Source: JABJPE01 sp036340215 (GTDB lineage Bacteria > Pseudomonadota > Gammaproteobacteria > Comchoanobacterales > Comchoanobacteraceae). Taken from it: a stretch of DNA of 5,921 nucleotides. This document shows, one piece after another, positions 1-5,745 of this stretch. Every line of letters begins with the position of its first letter. Position 1 is the stretch's first letter. The stretch is taken from contig JAYYZF010000060.1 in assembly GCA_036340215.1 (NCBI GenBank), positions 1-5,921 of the forward strand, read 5' to 3'. A program made the position numbers and the translations under genes. The notes beneath the pieces are model-generated. The model was given only the letters and a program-made list of their open reading frames with translations. It did no database searches and had not been told where the DNA came from.

Positions 1-345
1 TGTAAGGTGAATGGTTGTAGCCTCTGGCAAAAACATCTGGTATATTTCGCTTCCACCAATCACCATTATCTCTTTTTCCTCTTGTAATTCTTTTAGTAGT
101 TGATCTTTAGATGACATTACTTCACAGCCATCAATTTTAAGTTTGGTATTTCTGGTAAGTACTATATTACGTCTTTGGGGTAATGGTTTGCCTATTGATT
201 CATAGGTTTTTCTTCCCATTACTATAGGCTTACCCGTAGTTAATATTTTGAAGTTTTTCAGATCCTCTGATAGGTGCCAAGGTAATTTATTATTTTTCCC
301 GATAACTTTATTTTTTGCCATAGCGGCAATGATGCTAATTTTCAT
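1..345 (-). CDS. folA: Dihydrofolate reductase, C-terminal end cut by the window edge
   Basis: Dihydrofolate reductase reduces dihydrofolate to tetrahydrofolate with NADPH in the cytoplasm, feeding thymidylate, purine and methionine synthesis. The ATG lies at 345-343 and 115 codons are open to the window edge. E. coli FolA has 159 residues, so about 45 C-terminal residues lie outside. Visible landmarks are the Met20-loop region VIGKNNKLPW (14-23), the catalytic acid D28 (E. coli D27) followed by L29 and F32, the NADPH-binding MGRKTYESIG (43-52), PLPQRRNIVL (54-63), and the second cofactor motif VIGGSEIY (95-102) followed by FLP. No key residue is missing in the part seen. The start is preceded only by a weak purine stretch (AAGAAAA in the transcript). 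The gene is divergent from the small membrane protein at 484. The family call is very secure. A chromosomal rather than plasmid-borne (dfr) origin is inferred from its ordinary FolA features. Confidence 0.96.
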   Translation of the reverse strand, partial: MKISIIAAMAKNKVIGKNNKLPWHLSEDLKNFKILTTGKPIVMGRKTYESIGKPLPQRRNIVLTRNTKLKIDGCEVMSSKDQLLKELQEEKEIMVIGGSEIYQMFLPEATTIHLT

Positions 346-363
346 AATTTTCTTAAGATACTA

Positions 364-392
364 TTGTCAGTTGCACCTCTAAACTATAACAT
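364..392 (+). promoter_or_regulatory. Candidate promoter for the COX2-like small membrane protein
   Basis: TTGTCA (364-369), a 17-bp spacer, then TAACAT (387-392) fits sigma70 (5/6 and 4/6). Transcription would begin near 399, leaving a T-rich leader of about 85 nt. This -10 overlaps the folA -10 on the other strand, so the two divergent promoters would compete. It also argues against the upstream TTG at 364 being a translation start, because that TTG is the -35 itself. Confidence 0.4.
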
Positions 393-411
393 AGATTTCT
401 ATGTGGCAATA
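383..411 (-). promoter_or_regulatory. Candidate folA promoter
   Basis: Read on the minus strand, TATAGT at 388-383 is a good -10 match. A poor -35 (TATTGC) lies 17 bp upstream at 411-406. Transcription would start near 376, giving a leader of about 30 nt before the folA ATG. The -35 is weak, so the call rests mainly on the -10 and its position. Confidence 0.3.
389..404. repeat. Inverted repeat ACATAGA-TT-TCTATGT, operator-like
   Basis: Perfect 7-bp arms are separated by 2 bp. The gap is too short for an RNA hairpin loop, so a dimeric DNA-binding protein is the likelier reader. The repeat covers the -10/+1 area of the rightward promoter candidate and the -10 to -35 spacer of the leftward folA candidate, so one bound repressor could shut both. 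The regulator is unknown. Chance occurrence in AT-rich DNA is possible. Confidence 0.4.
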
Positions 412-483
412 AAAAACTTCAGATTGTTTTTTAGTTTTAATTGTTTTTTGGTGAAAACCTGTTGTTGTTTGAAGTGGTTACTT

Positions 484-711
484 ATGAATTTATTTGAGGA
501 TATTGGCAAAAATTACATGGTAGTTTCCATATATGCTTTTTGTGTTATATGTTTCCTTTTCATGTGCTTTGATACGATTCGTATTAGATTGGGCAGAGAT
601 TCTACTGGAACAAACTTTCACAATAGCGCTTTAGTTGAGTTTTTTTGGCTTTTATGTCCAATACTAATATTCTTTAGCCTTCTTTGGTTGTCTTTTGTTT
701 TAAAGTCTTGA
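484..711 (+). CDS. Small two-helix membrane protein like the COX2 transmembrane hairpin
   Basis: This is a 75-residue protein with two predicted membrane helices, about residues 11-29 and 51-73, joined by a basic loop (RIRLGRD). The loop end and second helix, FHNSALVEFFWLLCPILI (45-62), follow the pattern of the second helix of cytochrome c oxidase subunit II: a His and Asn, then V-E, Trp three residues after the Glu and Pro seven after it. The periplasmic cupredoxin domain that binds CuA is absent: the frame stops three residues after the helix and no remnant follows. I chose the ATG at 484. The frame is open back to a TTG at 364, but that sits in the promoter candidate and would add 40 low-complexity residues. 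The ribosome site (AAGTGG, 472-477) is weak. It could be a decayed coxB fragment or a free-standing small protein. The resemblance is by eye, and the function is unknown. Confidence 0.6.
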   Translation: MNLFEDIGKNYMVVSIYAFCVICFLFMCFDTIRIRLGRDSTGTNFHNSALVEFFWLLCPILIFFSLLWLSFVLKS

Positions 712-750
712 AAATAATGTTTATTTTTTGTTTTTGAGTATTGTGCGTAA

Positions 751-779
751 TTGACAATTTTGCTCTTGCTAGTTATACT
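751..779 (+). promoter_or_regulatory. Strong sigma70 promoter of the 661-residue membrane protein gene
   Basis: TTGACA (751-756) is a perfect -35. A 17-bp spacer leads to TATACT (774-779), a 5/6 -10. Transcription should start near 786, giving a leader of about 29 nt. It is the closest to consensus of any promoter in the window, so the downstream gene is probably expressed at a fair level and separately from the small gene before it. Confidence 0.75.
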
Positions 780-802
780 GGCGGCAAATTTTAATTTAAA
801 CT

Positions 803-809
803 AGAGGAA
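803..809 (+). promoter_or_regulatory. Ribosome binding site AGAGGAA
   Basis: The sequence contains GAGG and ends 5 nt before the ATG at 815. It fixes that ATG as the start and is the clearest Shine-Dalgarno sequence in the window. Confidence 0.75.
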
Positions 810-814
810 GACAT

Positions 815-2800
815 ATGCAAGATACACAATTAGTAGAATTAATAAAGGTATTAAATCAGCACTTTCCAGCATCACTTGATCTTTTATATGATAAAAAAAA
901 TTACAATCTTCCCGCTCAATTTAATAAATGGCTTGAGTTTGAAGCTTATTTTGTGGCTGACAATTCTGGTAATTACAGTGCAATTAATGTTTCTGAATTA
1001 GGGCTTGATGATGAACAGAATATTAAAACCTCTCAGGATTTAGAATACAGACTATCTGAGGCTAGTTCTATACTGAAAAATATTCATAAAGAATTTGAAC
1101 GGAAGAGTTTAGGCAAGGAAGATAGCGCATTTATGCTATCTTTATATTTAGGTGTTCTAGAGCAGTTATCTGGAGATGATCTTATTGACTCTATTCGAAT
1201 TAAAGCTATTTCAGACTGGCTTTTTAATTACTACATTTCAGTAGATAATAAAAGTTTTATGCTAGAGATTTTTAGGGCTATTTTGCTAAAGCAAGGAAGT
1301 CTTGTAGGTGTGCTGCATAAATACCCTCTAATAAATATTGCTCTTGTTATATATTGCCAAAAACAAAATAAACATGTTAGTCCTGAGGAAGATTTCATAA
1401 GCTTTTTTTATTCCTATGCAACAAGATCTCGTCTTATAGACGAAAATACTACTTTATGTGATGTTTATTATATTAGAAATAAAAAGAATATGGCAGATTT
1501 GTTTAAAGATAGTAAATTCGATAAGGTCCCCAGTCTACTAGTTGAATATTTAATGCTATTAAGTGAAAAGAAGAAGTACGATTTAATATCAAGTTTTAGT
1601 CAAGAATTGCAGGACCAGTTCAATACAGAGATTTCCTCACGCTCTCAAGCAAGCTTGATTTCTGAACAAACTCAGCAGGATGATCTCTATACTTCAGCTG
1701 AAGTAGAAATTGTCAATGTACTTGATCAACCTGAAGTTAGGCGTAAATTTAATTTCTTGAATATGTCCTTATATATATTCACTTTTTACTTCATTTTTAC
1801 TATATTTTTAACATTATCTTTTGCTTATCCTGCCTCTATTTTCTACTTAGGGCCCACCTTGCCTATTTATGCGCTTGTAAATAATATTTGTTTTTTTTCT
1901 TTGGGCATTGTGGCTGTATTTTCTCATGCTTCTTTATCTACGTATACTGATCTATTTGGTGGTAATATATTAACATCCCAAGAATTTAAGAGCCGTTTAG
2001 TAAATGATTATTTTTCATCATTAATGTGGTTAGTCATGGCAATGGCATTCATAGTTGGTCTCACAGTTCGTAAAGCCCCTTTAAGTATCTTAATGGGATC
2101 TGGTTTTCCAGTTTTTATTTACGCCTCAGTGTTTATTGCTACCCTGTCTGTTGGGGTATGTATTTTAAATAAACGTTTAGCATGGTCTTCATCTAAATTA
2201 GACGAAGCCCCGATGCCTGTTAGTAATAATTATTTTCTTAGGGACATTAGTAAAAAAAATAAGTTGAAGTTCTCTATTGTTTTTGGCATAGCTATTTTGT
2301 CCTTATTAGTTTTAAACATATTATCCTATATGCTGCCACCTAGTGCTACGGTTATTCTATTAGCCAGCAATGTAATTGCATTGACTGTAGGAATATGTGC
2401 TTCAATATATGCTGCTGTATCTGCATTTTGCTTGAGCCCTGAAAGTATTAATTTTGGTAATTCTACACAAGCAACTTTTCAGCTAATTTTTCTATTTACT
2501 GTTTCGCTTGTAGCTCCTTCAATTTATGCTATTCCTAGGTTATTATTTAATAATTATGGTTTGATTATTGGTGTAACCATTATCACGGGATTAAGTTACG
2601 TTGTTAATGCAGTTGTAAGTCTTTTACGAATGCCTGCTGATGATTCTCCTAAGTCTCTTAAGAATATTATTGTTAATAATAGTGAATCTAAGCCTGCCTC
2701 ACAATTTTCAGGCGAAAAAATTAGTAATTCAGAAGTTTTAGGTTCAGAAAAGGAAAAAGAAAAAAATTCAAAAGATAACTTAAATCCACTGCCAGTCTAA
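815..2800 (+). CDS. Unrecognised 661-residue protein with soluble N-terminal half and eight membrane helices
   Basis: I do not recognise this family. Residues 1-310 are soluble, mixed in charge and probably helical, with no signal peptide. Eight hydrophobic segments follow at about 316-338, 346-369, 400-417, 429-451, 484-507, 510-541, 554-575 and 579-604. With an even helix count, both ends would lie on the same side, probably the cytoplasm. The last 55 residues are polar and end in a Glu/Lys block (EKEKEK, 645-650) and then NPLPV. No Walker motif, transporter signature or metal-binding cluster is visible. The start is secured by the strong promoter and AGAGGAA. Codon use is AT-rich like its neighbours, with no sign of a frameshift. 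It appears monocistronic: the gene before it is 103 bp away with this promoter in between, and the next gene points toward it. The Glu-rich tail with Leu at -3 resembles an E-block type IVB secretion signal, so an effector inserted into host membrane is one possibility. A transporter or envelope protein is another. Confidence 0.93.
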   Translation: MQDTQLVELIKVLNQHFPASLDLLYDKKNYNLPAQFNKWLEFEAYFVADNSGNYSAINVSELGLDDEQNIKTSQDLEYRLSEASSILKNIHKEFERKSLGKEDSAFMLSLYLGVLEQLSGDDLIDSIRIKAISDWLFNYYISVDNKSFMLEIFRAILLKQGSLVGVLHKYPLINIALVIYCQKQNKHVSPEEDFISFFYSYATRSRLIDENTTLCDVYYIRNKKNMADLFKDSKFDKVPSLLVEYLMLLSEKKKYDLISSFSQELQDQFNTEISSRSQASLISEQTQQDDLYTSAEVEIVNVLDQPEVRRKFNFLNMSLYIFTFYFIFTIFLTLSFAYPASIFYLGPTLPIYALVNNICFFSLGIVAVFSHASLSTYTDLFGGNILTSQEFKSRLVNDYFSSLMWLVMAMAFIVGLTVRKAPLSILMGSGFPVFIYASVFIATLSVGVCILNKRLAWSSSKLDEAPMPVSNNYFLRDISKKNKLKFSIVFGIAILSLLVLNILSYMLPPSATVILLASNVIALTVGICASIYAAVSAFCLSPESINFGNSTQATFQLIFLFTVSLVAPSIYAIPRLLFNNYGLIIGVTIITGLSYVVNAVVSLLRMPADDSPKSLKNIIVNNSESKPASQFSGEKISNSEVLGSEKEKEKNSKDNLNPLPV

Positions 2801-2951
2801 ACAGGTTGGGTTTAAATACCTAATAAATTTATCATCAAATGAAGCTAATTATAGGTTGACAAAAAAATAAAGGAAAGATACCTATTATGGCTTTTCAGCT
2901 GTAATAATAAGTAGGAAATTACTCTAGCTATGTGCAGGGCTTAGCATATTC

Positions 2952-3329
2952 CTAGCCAGAGCTGTTAATGAATATGGTGTAGCTTGATGATTGTGTGTTT
3001 TCTTCAGGCTGCCAGCTTCTTTGAGAAATAAATTCTAGCTTTGTTATTGTTGGAACTCTTACGTTATGTAAAGCAAATTCCCATATGGCTTGTCCTGTAG
3101 CACCTGCAATATTTGTGTCTGCGGCTATATATGTTTTTCTACTTGGTGTTATTAATTTACTATCATAAGATTTTAAATACCATTGGTATCCTGTGCTTTT
3201 ATTCTCAGGCATTGTTATTTTGAAAGACTTATCTATATTGGTAACACTAAGATTACTGTTGGTATAGTTCTCTGCTAAACATATATGCATACAGCATAAC
3301 ATAAGTATTATTGTTGTTATTCTTCTCAT
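2952..3329 (-). CDS. Secreted chagasin-type (I42) cysteine protease inhibitor
   Basis: This 125-residue precursor has a Sec signal peptide: MRR, a hydrophobic core to about 18, and probable signal peptidase I cleavage after A19 (CLA/EN). The mature part carries the three inhibitor loops of the chagasin/I42 family: NKSTGYQW (43-50, family NxTTGYxW), the GATGQAIWEF stretch (76-85, family Gly-rich loop then W/F-x-F), and RSWQPEE (104-110, family RPWEP). In this family the loops wedge into the active site of papain-like proteases. Deviations are NKST for NPTT, a Gly-rich loop with only two Gly, and RSW for RPW. An ATG also occurs two codons upstream (3335), but AAAGG at 3341-3337 lies 7 nt from the ATG at 3329 and only 1 nt from the other, so 3329 is the better start. 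The product should act in the periplasm or outside the cell, guarding against own or host cysteine proteases; which one cannot be told here. It is convergent with the gene before it and divergent from the ATPase homologue. Confidence 0.87.
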   Translation of the reverse strand: MRRITTIILMLCCMHICLAENYTNSNLSVTNIDKSFKITMPENKSTGYQWYLKSYDSKLITPSRKTYIAADTNIAGATGQAIWEFALHNVRVPTITKLEFISQRSWQPEENTQSSSYTIFINSSG

Positions 3330-3336
3330 AAGCATA

Positions 3337-3341
3337 CCTTT
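3337..3341 (-). promoter_or_regulatory. Ribosome binding site AAAGG of the chagasin gene
   Basis: On the minus strand AAAGG stands 7 nt before the ATG at 3329 and 1 nt before the ATG at 3335. The spacing selects the second, inner ATG as the start. Confidence 0.6.
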
Positions 3342-3366
3342 AGATAAAATGATATATAACTAAATT

Positions 3367-3396
3367 ATTATGGATAAAAAAGTTAGGCATAGTCAA
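3367..3396 (-). promoter_or_regulatory. Promoter of the chagasin-type inhibitor gene
   Basis: On the minus strand, TTGACT (3396-3391, 5/6) is followed by an 18-bp spacer and CATAAT (3372-3367, 5/6). Initiation near 3360 gives a leader of about 30 nt containing the AAAGG ribosome site. Confidence 0.6.
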
Positions 3397-3401
3397 TTTT
3401 A

Positions 3402-3416
3402 AAGTAAATTTTACTT
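3402..3416. repeat. Palindrome AAGTAAA-T-TTTACTT, candidate operator
   Basis: Perfect 7-bp arms surround a single T. It lies 5 bp upstream of the -35 of the chagasin promoter and 14 bp upstream of the -35 of the ATPase-homologue promoter. The right arm TTTACTT recurs at 3431-3437, starting exactly 21 bp (two helical turns) later and covering that -35. The arrangement fits a dimeric regulator acting on both divergent genes. I cannot match it to a known Fur, Zur, CueR or CopY box. Confidence 0.45.
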
Positions 3417-3430
3417 AGCTCTTTATGTTA

Positions 3431-3459
3431 TTTACTTTGTTGATAACGTCATGTATAAA
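3431..3459 (+). promoter_or_regulatory. Candidate promoter of the P1B-ATPase homologue
   Basis: TTTACT (3431-3436, 4/6), a 17-bp spacer and TATAAA (3454-3459, 5/6) point to a start near 3466. That lies upstream of all three possible start codons (3480, 3495, 3519). Confidence 0.5.
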
Positions 3460-3494
3460 ACTGGCTAAAACATAATTTTTTGTTTAAAATATAT

Positions 3495-5690
3495 ATGTTT
3501 AGTTTTACCCATACTCATATGAAACGATTTGATTTGCACTTGTGCTCTAATAAGATTGGCTGCGTTGGCTGTACTGCTATTGTAGAAAAAGCGGTAAAAG
3601 ATGCTATTTCTAATGCCACTGATATAGTAGTAAGTAATATAGCTACTGGTGAGGCGCAAGTTTCCTTTTCAGTTAATAAAGATATTTCTTATAAAGATTT
3701 GTTACTTGAATTTGCAAAGTATCACCAAGATGAGTGGGTCGTTACTGATACTCTAGCCGCATTACCATCTCATAAGAGACTAATACAACAAAGGCTTTTT
3801 CGGGAAACTATATTATGTTTGATTGCAGCTACTTCTGTATTTTTTTTAGGTTTATATTCTAATTTTTTCATAAGCTATCTTGCTCCAGAGATACTTAGTC
3901 TTGGTTGTGGTGCTTTATGTACTGGCGTAGTTCTTTACTTTGGGAGGCGATATTTTGCTGATGCTTTCACGGAGCTTAGTACTGGCAAAGTTAGCAATAA
4001 TAGTATAATTTCATTCACTATAATAATTTTATTATTGTTATCTATGTCTTCAACTGGTTTTGGTTTTGCTATGGGGCACATGCTTTGCTTAGAGCATTTT
4101 CATTGCCCAATTCTACTGCTTGCAAGTTTAACTTTTCGAGATTGGTTATCGTTATATTTGCCTAGTATGAAAACACCTGACTCTACAGCTTTTAAATCAC
4201 ATTTAGACTCTACAAAATATCGTGTGCGTAAAAATTCAAAAATAAATTATGAGGATACTATAGAAATATCAAAAATAAGTATAGGTGATCATATTGATTT
4301 AGAACCTGGGCAAATGGTTCCTTGTGATGCAAAAATTATTAGCAATGATAGCGGTAAATTTATTCGTCTTTCAGATACTGGAGATAAGGATATACACATC
4401 AGCAACATTAATAATGGTTCTGAAACTGTAGATGTTAAATGTGGTTGGGTTTATTCAAGTGAAAATAAGGAAAATATTAAGTTGCAAGCTGTAAAAGTGA
4501 AGGGGAAAACTGATCAGGCTGAAACAAGGAAGAAAGCCCAAAAGTTAAACTTAGAGAGATGTGCAGAGCGCAAGTTAGCTGAGGGAAGATTTTTCAATAT
4601 TTTTAGTTTAGTTGTAGTTGTTATTGCGACAGTTTCACCTTTAGTTTGGTCATTTATGCTACCAAGCTTTAACTTGATAAATGGTTTGAATATGTTCTTG
4701 AGTATAATGTTAGTAGCTTGCCCATGTACTCTTTTGGTAGTAAAGCCATATGTCCAGAATTACGCTTCAAGTAAAGCTTATGAAAAGAGTGGTAATAGTC
4801 TACTCATTAAGGACTTTAGTGTTTGGTCTGCGTTGAATAAGGATAATCTTGTTTTCTGTTGGGATAGAACAAATACTCTTACTGATCCTAATTCTGATAA
4901 TGCAAACACAGCACGATCAGAAGCTAAGGGTGTTTTATCTAACCTAATGAAGCATGGATATGCAAATCACATAATATTATCTGGTAATAATGGTAATGAT
5001 GAAGGGAAAAATTTTTTGAATGAATTAGGCCCTAGTTTTAAAGTTATTAATCAGAATTGTCCAAAACTAATAGTGCCTAACTCTTTAAATGGGACTCAAG
5101 CATTCTTTAATTTAACAGCTGCTAAAAAATTAGAGTTTGTGGAACAGTTACAGAGTATGGGTAAGACGGTTATTATGATAGGTGATGGCGAAAATGATTT
5201 ATTAGCTTTAGCAAAGGCTGATATTAGCATTGGTGTTTGGCATGAAAATGTGAGTTATGGATCTGCTTTACCATCTGAAATGTCAGATATCAGGCTTAAT
5301 AATTCATTAATGGGTTTGCAAGATCTGCTCTCATTGTCTACTAGGGTAAACATTTTATCTAGTAGATTAATATTTCTTAGTGTGGCATACAATCTTTGCT
5401 GTTTAGCCATAGTTGCTGGGGGTTATTACTATTTTACGGGAGGTTTTGTTGAGCCTTTTGTTGCAAGTTTAACAATGTGCTTCGGGTTTGTACTGAGTTT
5501 TTCTTCAGCAAGTTTATCCTTGAATATGGGTTTTCTCAGGTCAGATAGTGAAGAATCTAGTAACTCCATGAAGCCTAGTAACTCTACAATTATTGATAAG
5601 CAAGGTGATGAGATGTTAAATACCAACATAGGAAATAATACTGCTTTTACTGAGGAAGGTAAAAGTCTGATAGCAGCACAAGCAATATAG
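3495..5690 (+). CDS. Degenerate P1B-type heavy-metal ATPase homologue lacking the nucleotide-binding domain
   Basis: This is a 731-residue homologue of copper/zinc-exporting P1B ATPases. In order: an HMA metal-binding domain (about 10-80) with C23-V-G-C26; four helices (about 103-222); an actuator domain (about 240-340) with the family motif IGDHIDLEPGQMVPCDAKI, but TGES replaced by TGDK (295-298); a helix pair (366-389, 398-420) carrying ACPC (C409, C411); a phosphorylation loop DRTNTLT with D457 in place of DKTGTLT; SGNN (496-499) for the TGDN loop; K545; the intact hinge GDGEND (563-568); two last helices (622-646, 650-676) with the family Tyr-Asn; and a polar Ser/Asn tail of about 50 residues. 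D457 to GDGEND spans 106 residues against roughly 190-200 in normal P1B pumps; the ATP-binding N-domain with its Ser-Glu-His-Pro motif is missing. The invariant Asp and metal ligands remain, but ordinary ATP-driven transport is unlikely. No ribosome site decides the start: TTG 3480, ATG 3495 (adds a HTH stretch) and ATG 3519 (begins right at the HMA fold) are all possible. Confidence 0.87.
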   Translation: MFSFTHTHMKRFDLHLCSNKIGCVGCTAIVEKAVKDAISNATDIVVSNIATGEAQVSFSVNKDISYKDLLLEFAKYHQDEWVVTDTLAALPSHKRLIQQRLFRETILCLIAATSVFFLGLYSNFFISYLAPEILSLGCGALCTGVVLYFGRRYFADAFTELSTGKVSNNSIISFTIIILLLLSMSSTGFGFAMGHMLCLEHFHCPILLLASLTFRDWLSLYLPSMKTPDSTAFKSHLDSTKYRVRKNSKINYEDTIEISKISIGDHIDLEPGQMVPCDAKIISNDSGKFIRLSDTGDKDIHISNINNGSETVDVKCGWVYSSENKENIKLQAVKVKGKTDQAETRKKAQKLNLERCAERKLAEGRFFNIFSLVVVVIATVSPLVWSFMLPSFNLINGLNMFLSIMLVACPCTLLVVKPYVQNYASSKAYEKSGNSLLIKDFSVWSALNKDNLVFCWDRTNTLTDPNSDNANTARSEAKGVLSNLMKHGYANHIILSGNNGNDEGKNFLNELGPSFKVINQNCPKLIVPNSLNGTQAFFNLTAAKKLEFVEQLQSMGKTVIMIGDGENDLLALAKADISIGVWHENVSYGSALPSEMSDIRLNNSLMGLQDLLSLSTRVNILSSRLIFLSVAYNLCCLAIVAGGYYYFTGGFVEPFVASLTMCFGFVLSFSSASLSLNMGFLRSDSEESSNSMKPSNSTIIDKQGDEMLNTNIGNNTAFTEEGKSLIAAQAI

Positions 5691-5745
5691 TTCCCTTTTT
5701 AGGTCACTTCATTTAAAGTCATATTTTCTCTATTAATATTATTAT

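Noticed and set aside
364..483. Forty-codon upstream extension of the COX2-like gene from a TTG
   Set aside because: The TTG is part of the promoter -35 candidate, the extra residues are low complexity, and the COX2 resemblance starts after the ATG at 484.
711..736. Hairpin AAAATAA-TGT-TTATTTT followed by T-rich sequence, as a terminator of the small gene
   Set aside because: The stem is only A-T pairs and too weak for an intrinsic terminator; composition alone explains it.
2856..2884. TTGACA with TACCTA 17 bp downstream, as a promoter on the plus strand
   Set aside because: The -35 is perfect but the -10 is poor (3/6), and it would only read antisense into the inhibitor gene; the only small frame after it is five codons.
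2897..2929. Imperfect hairpin AGCTGTAAT / ATTAC-TCT-AGCT between convergent genes, as a terminator
   Set aside because: The stem is interrupted and AT-rich, with no T-run on either side; the convergent gap has no terminator I can support.
2932..2958. GGC(T)TAG / CTAGCC inverted repeat at the end of the inhibitor gene
   Set aside because: It needs a bulge, overlaps the stop codon and lacks a T-tract.
3465..3659. Minus-strand open frame of 64 codons
   Set aside because: It lies antisense to the promoter and the HMA domain of the ATPase homologue, has no ribosome site, and its translation shows no protein-like pattern.
5429..5629. Minus-strand open frame of 66 codons
   Set aside because: It is antisense to the last helix and tail of the ATPase homologue, which is clearly coding, and it lacks a ribosome site and family resemblance.
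5691..5745. Possible terminator between the ATPase homologue and the right-edge gene
   Set aside because: Only a 4-bp ACTT/AAGT stem and an AT palindrome are present; nothing resembles an intrinsic terminator.
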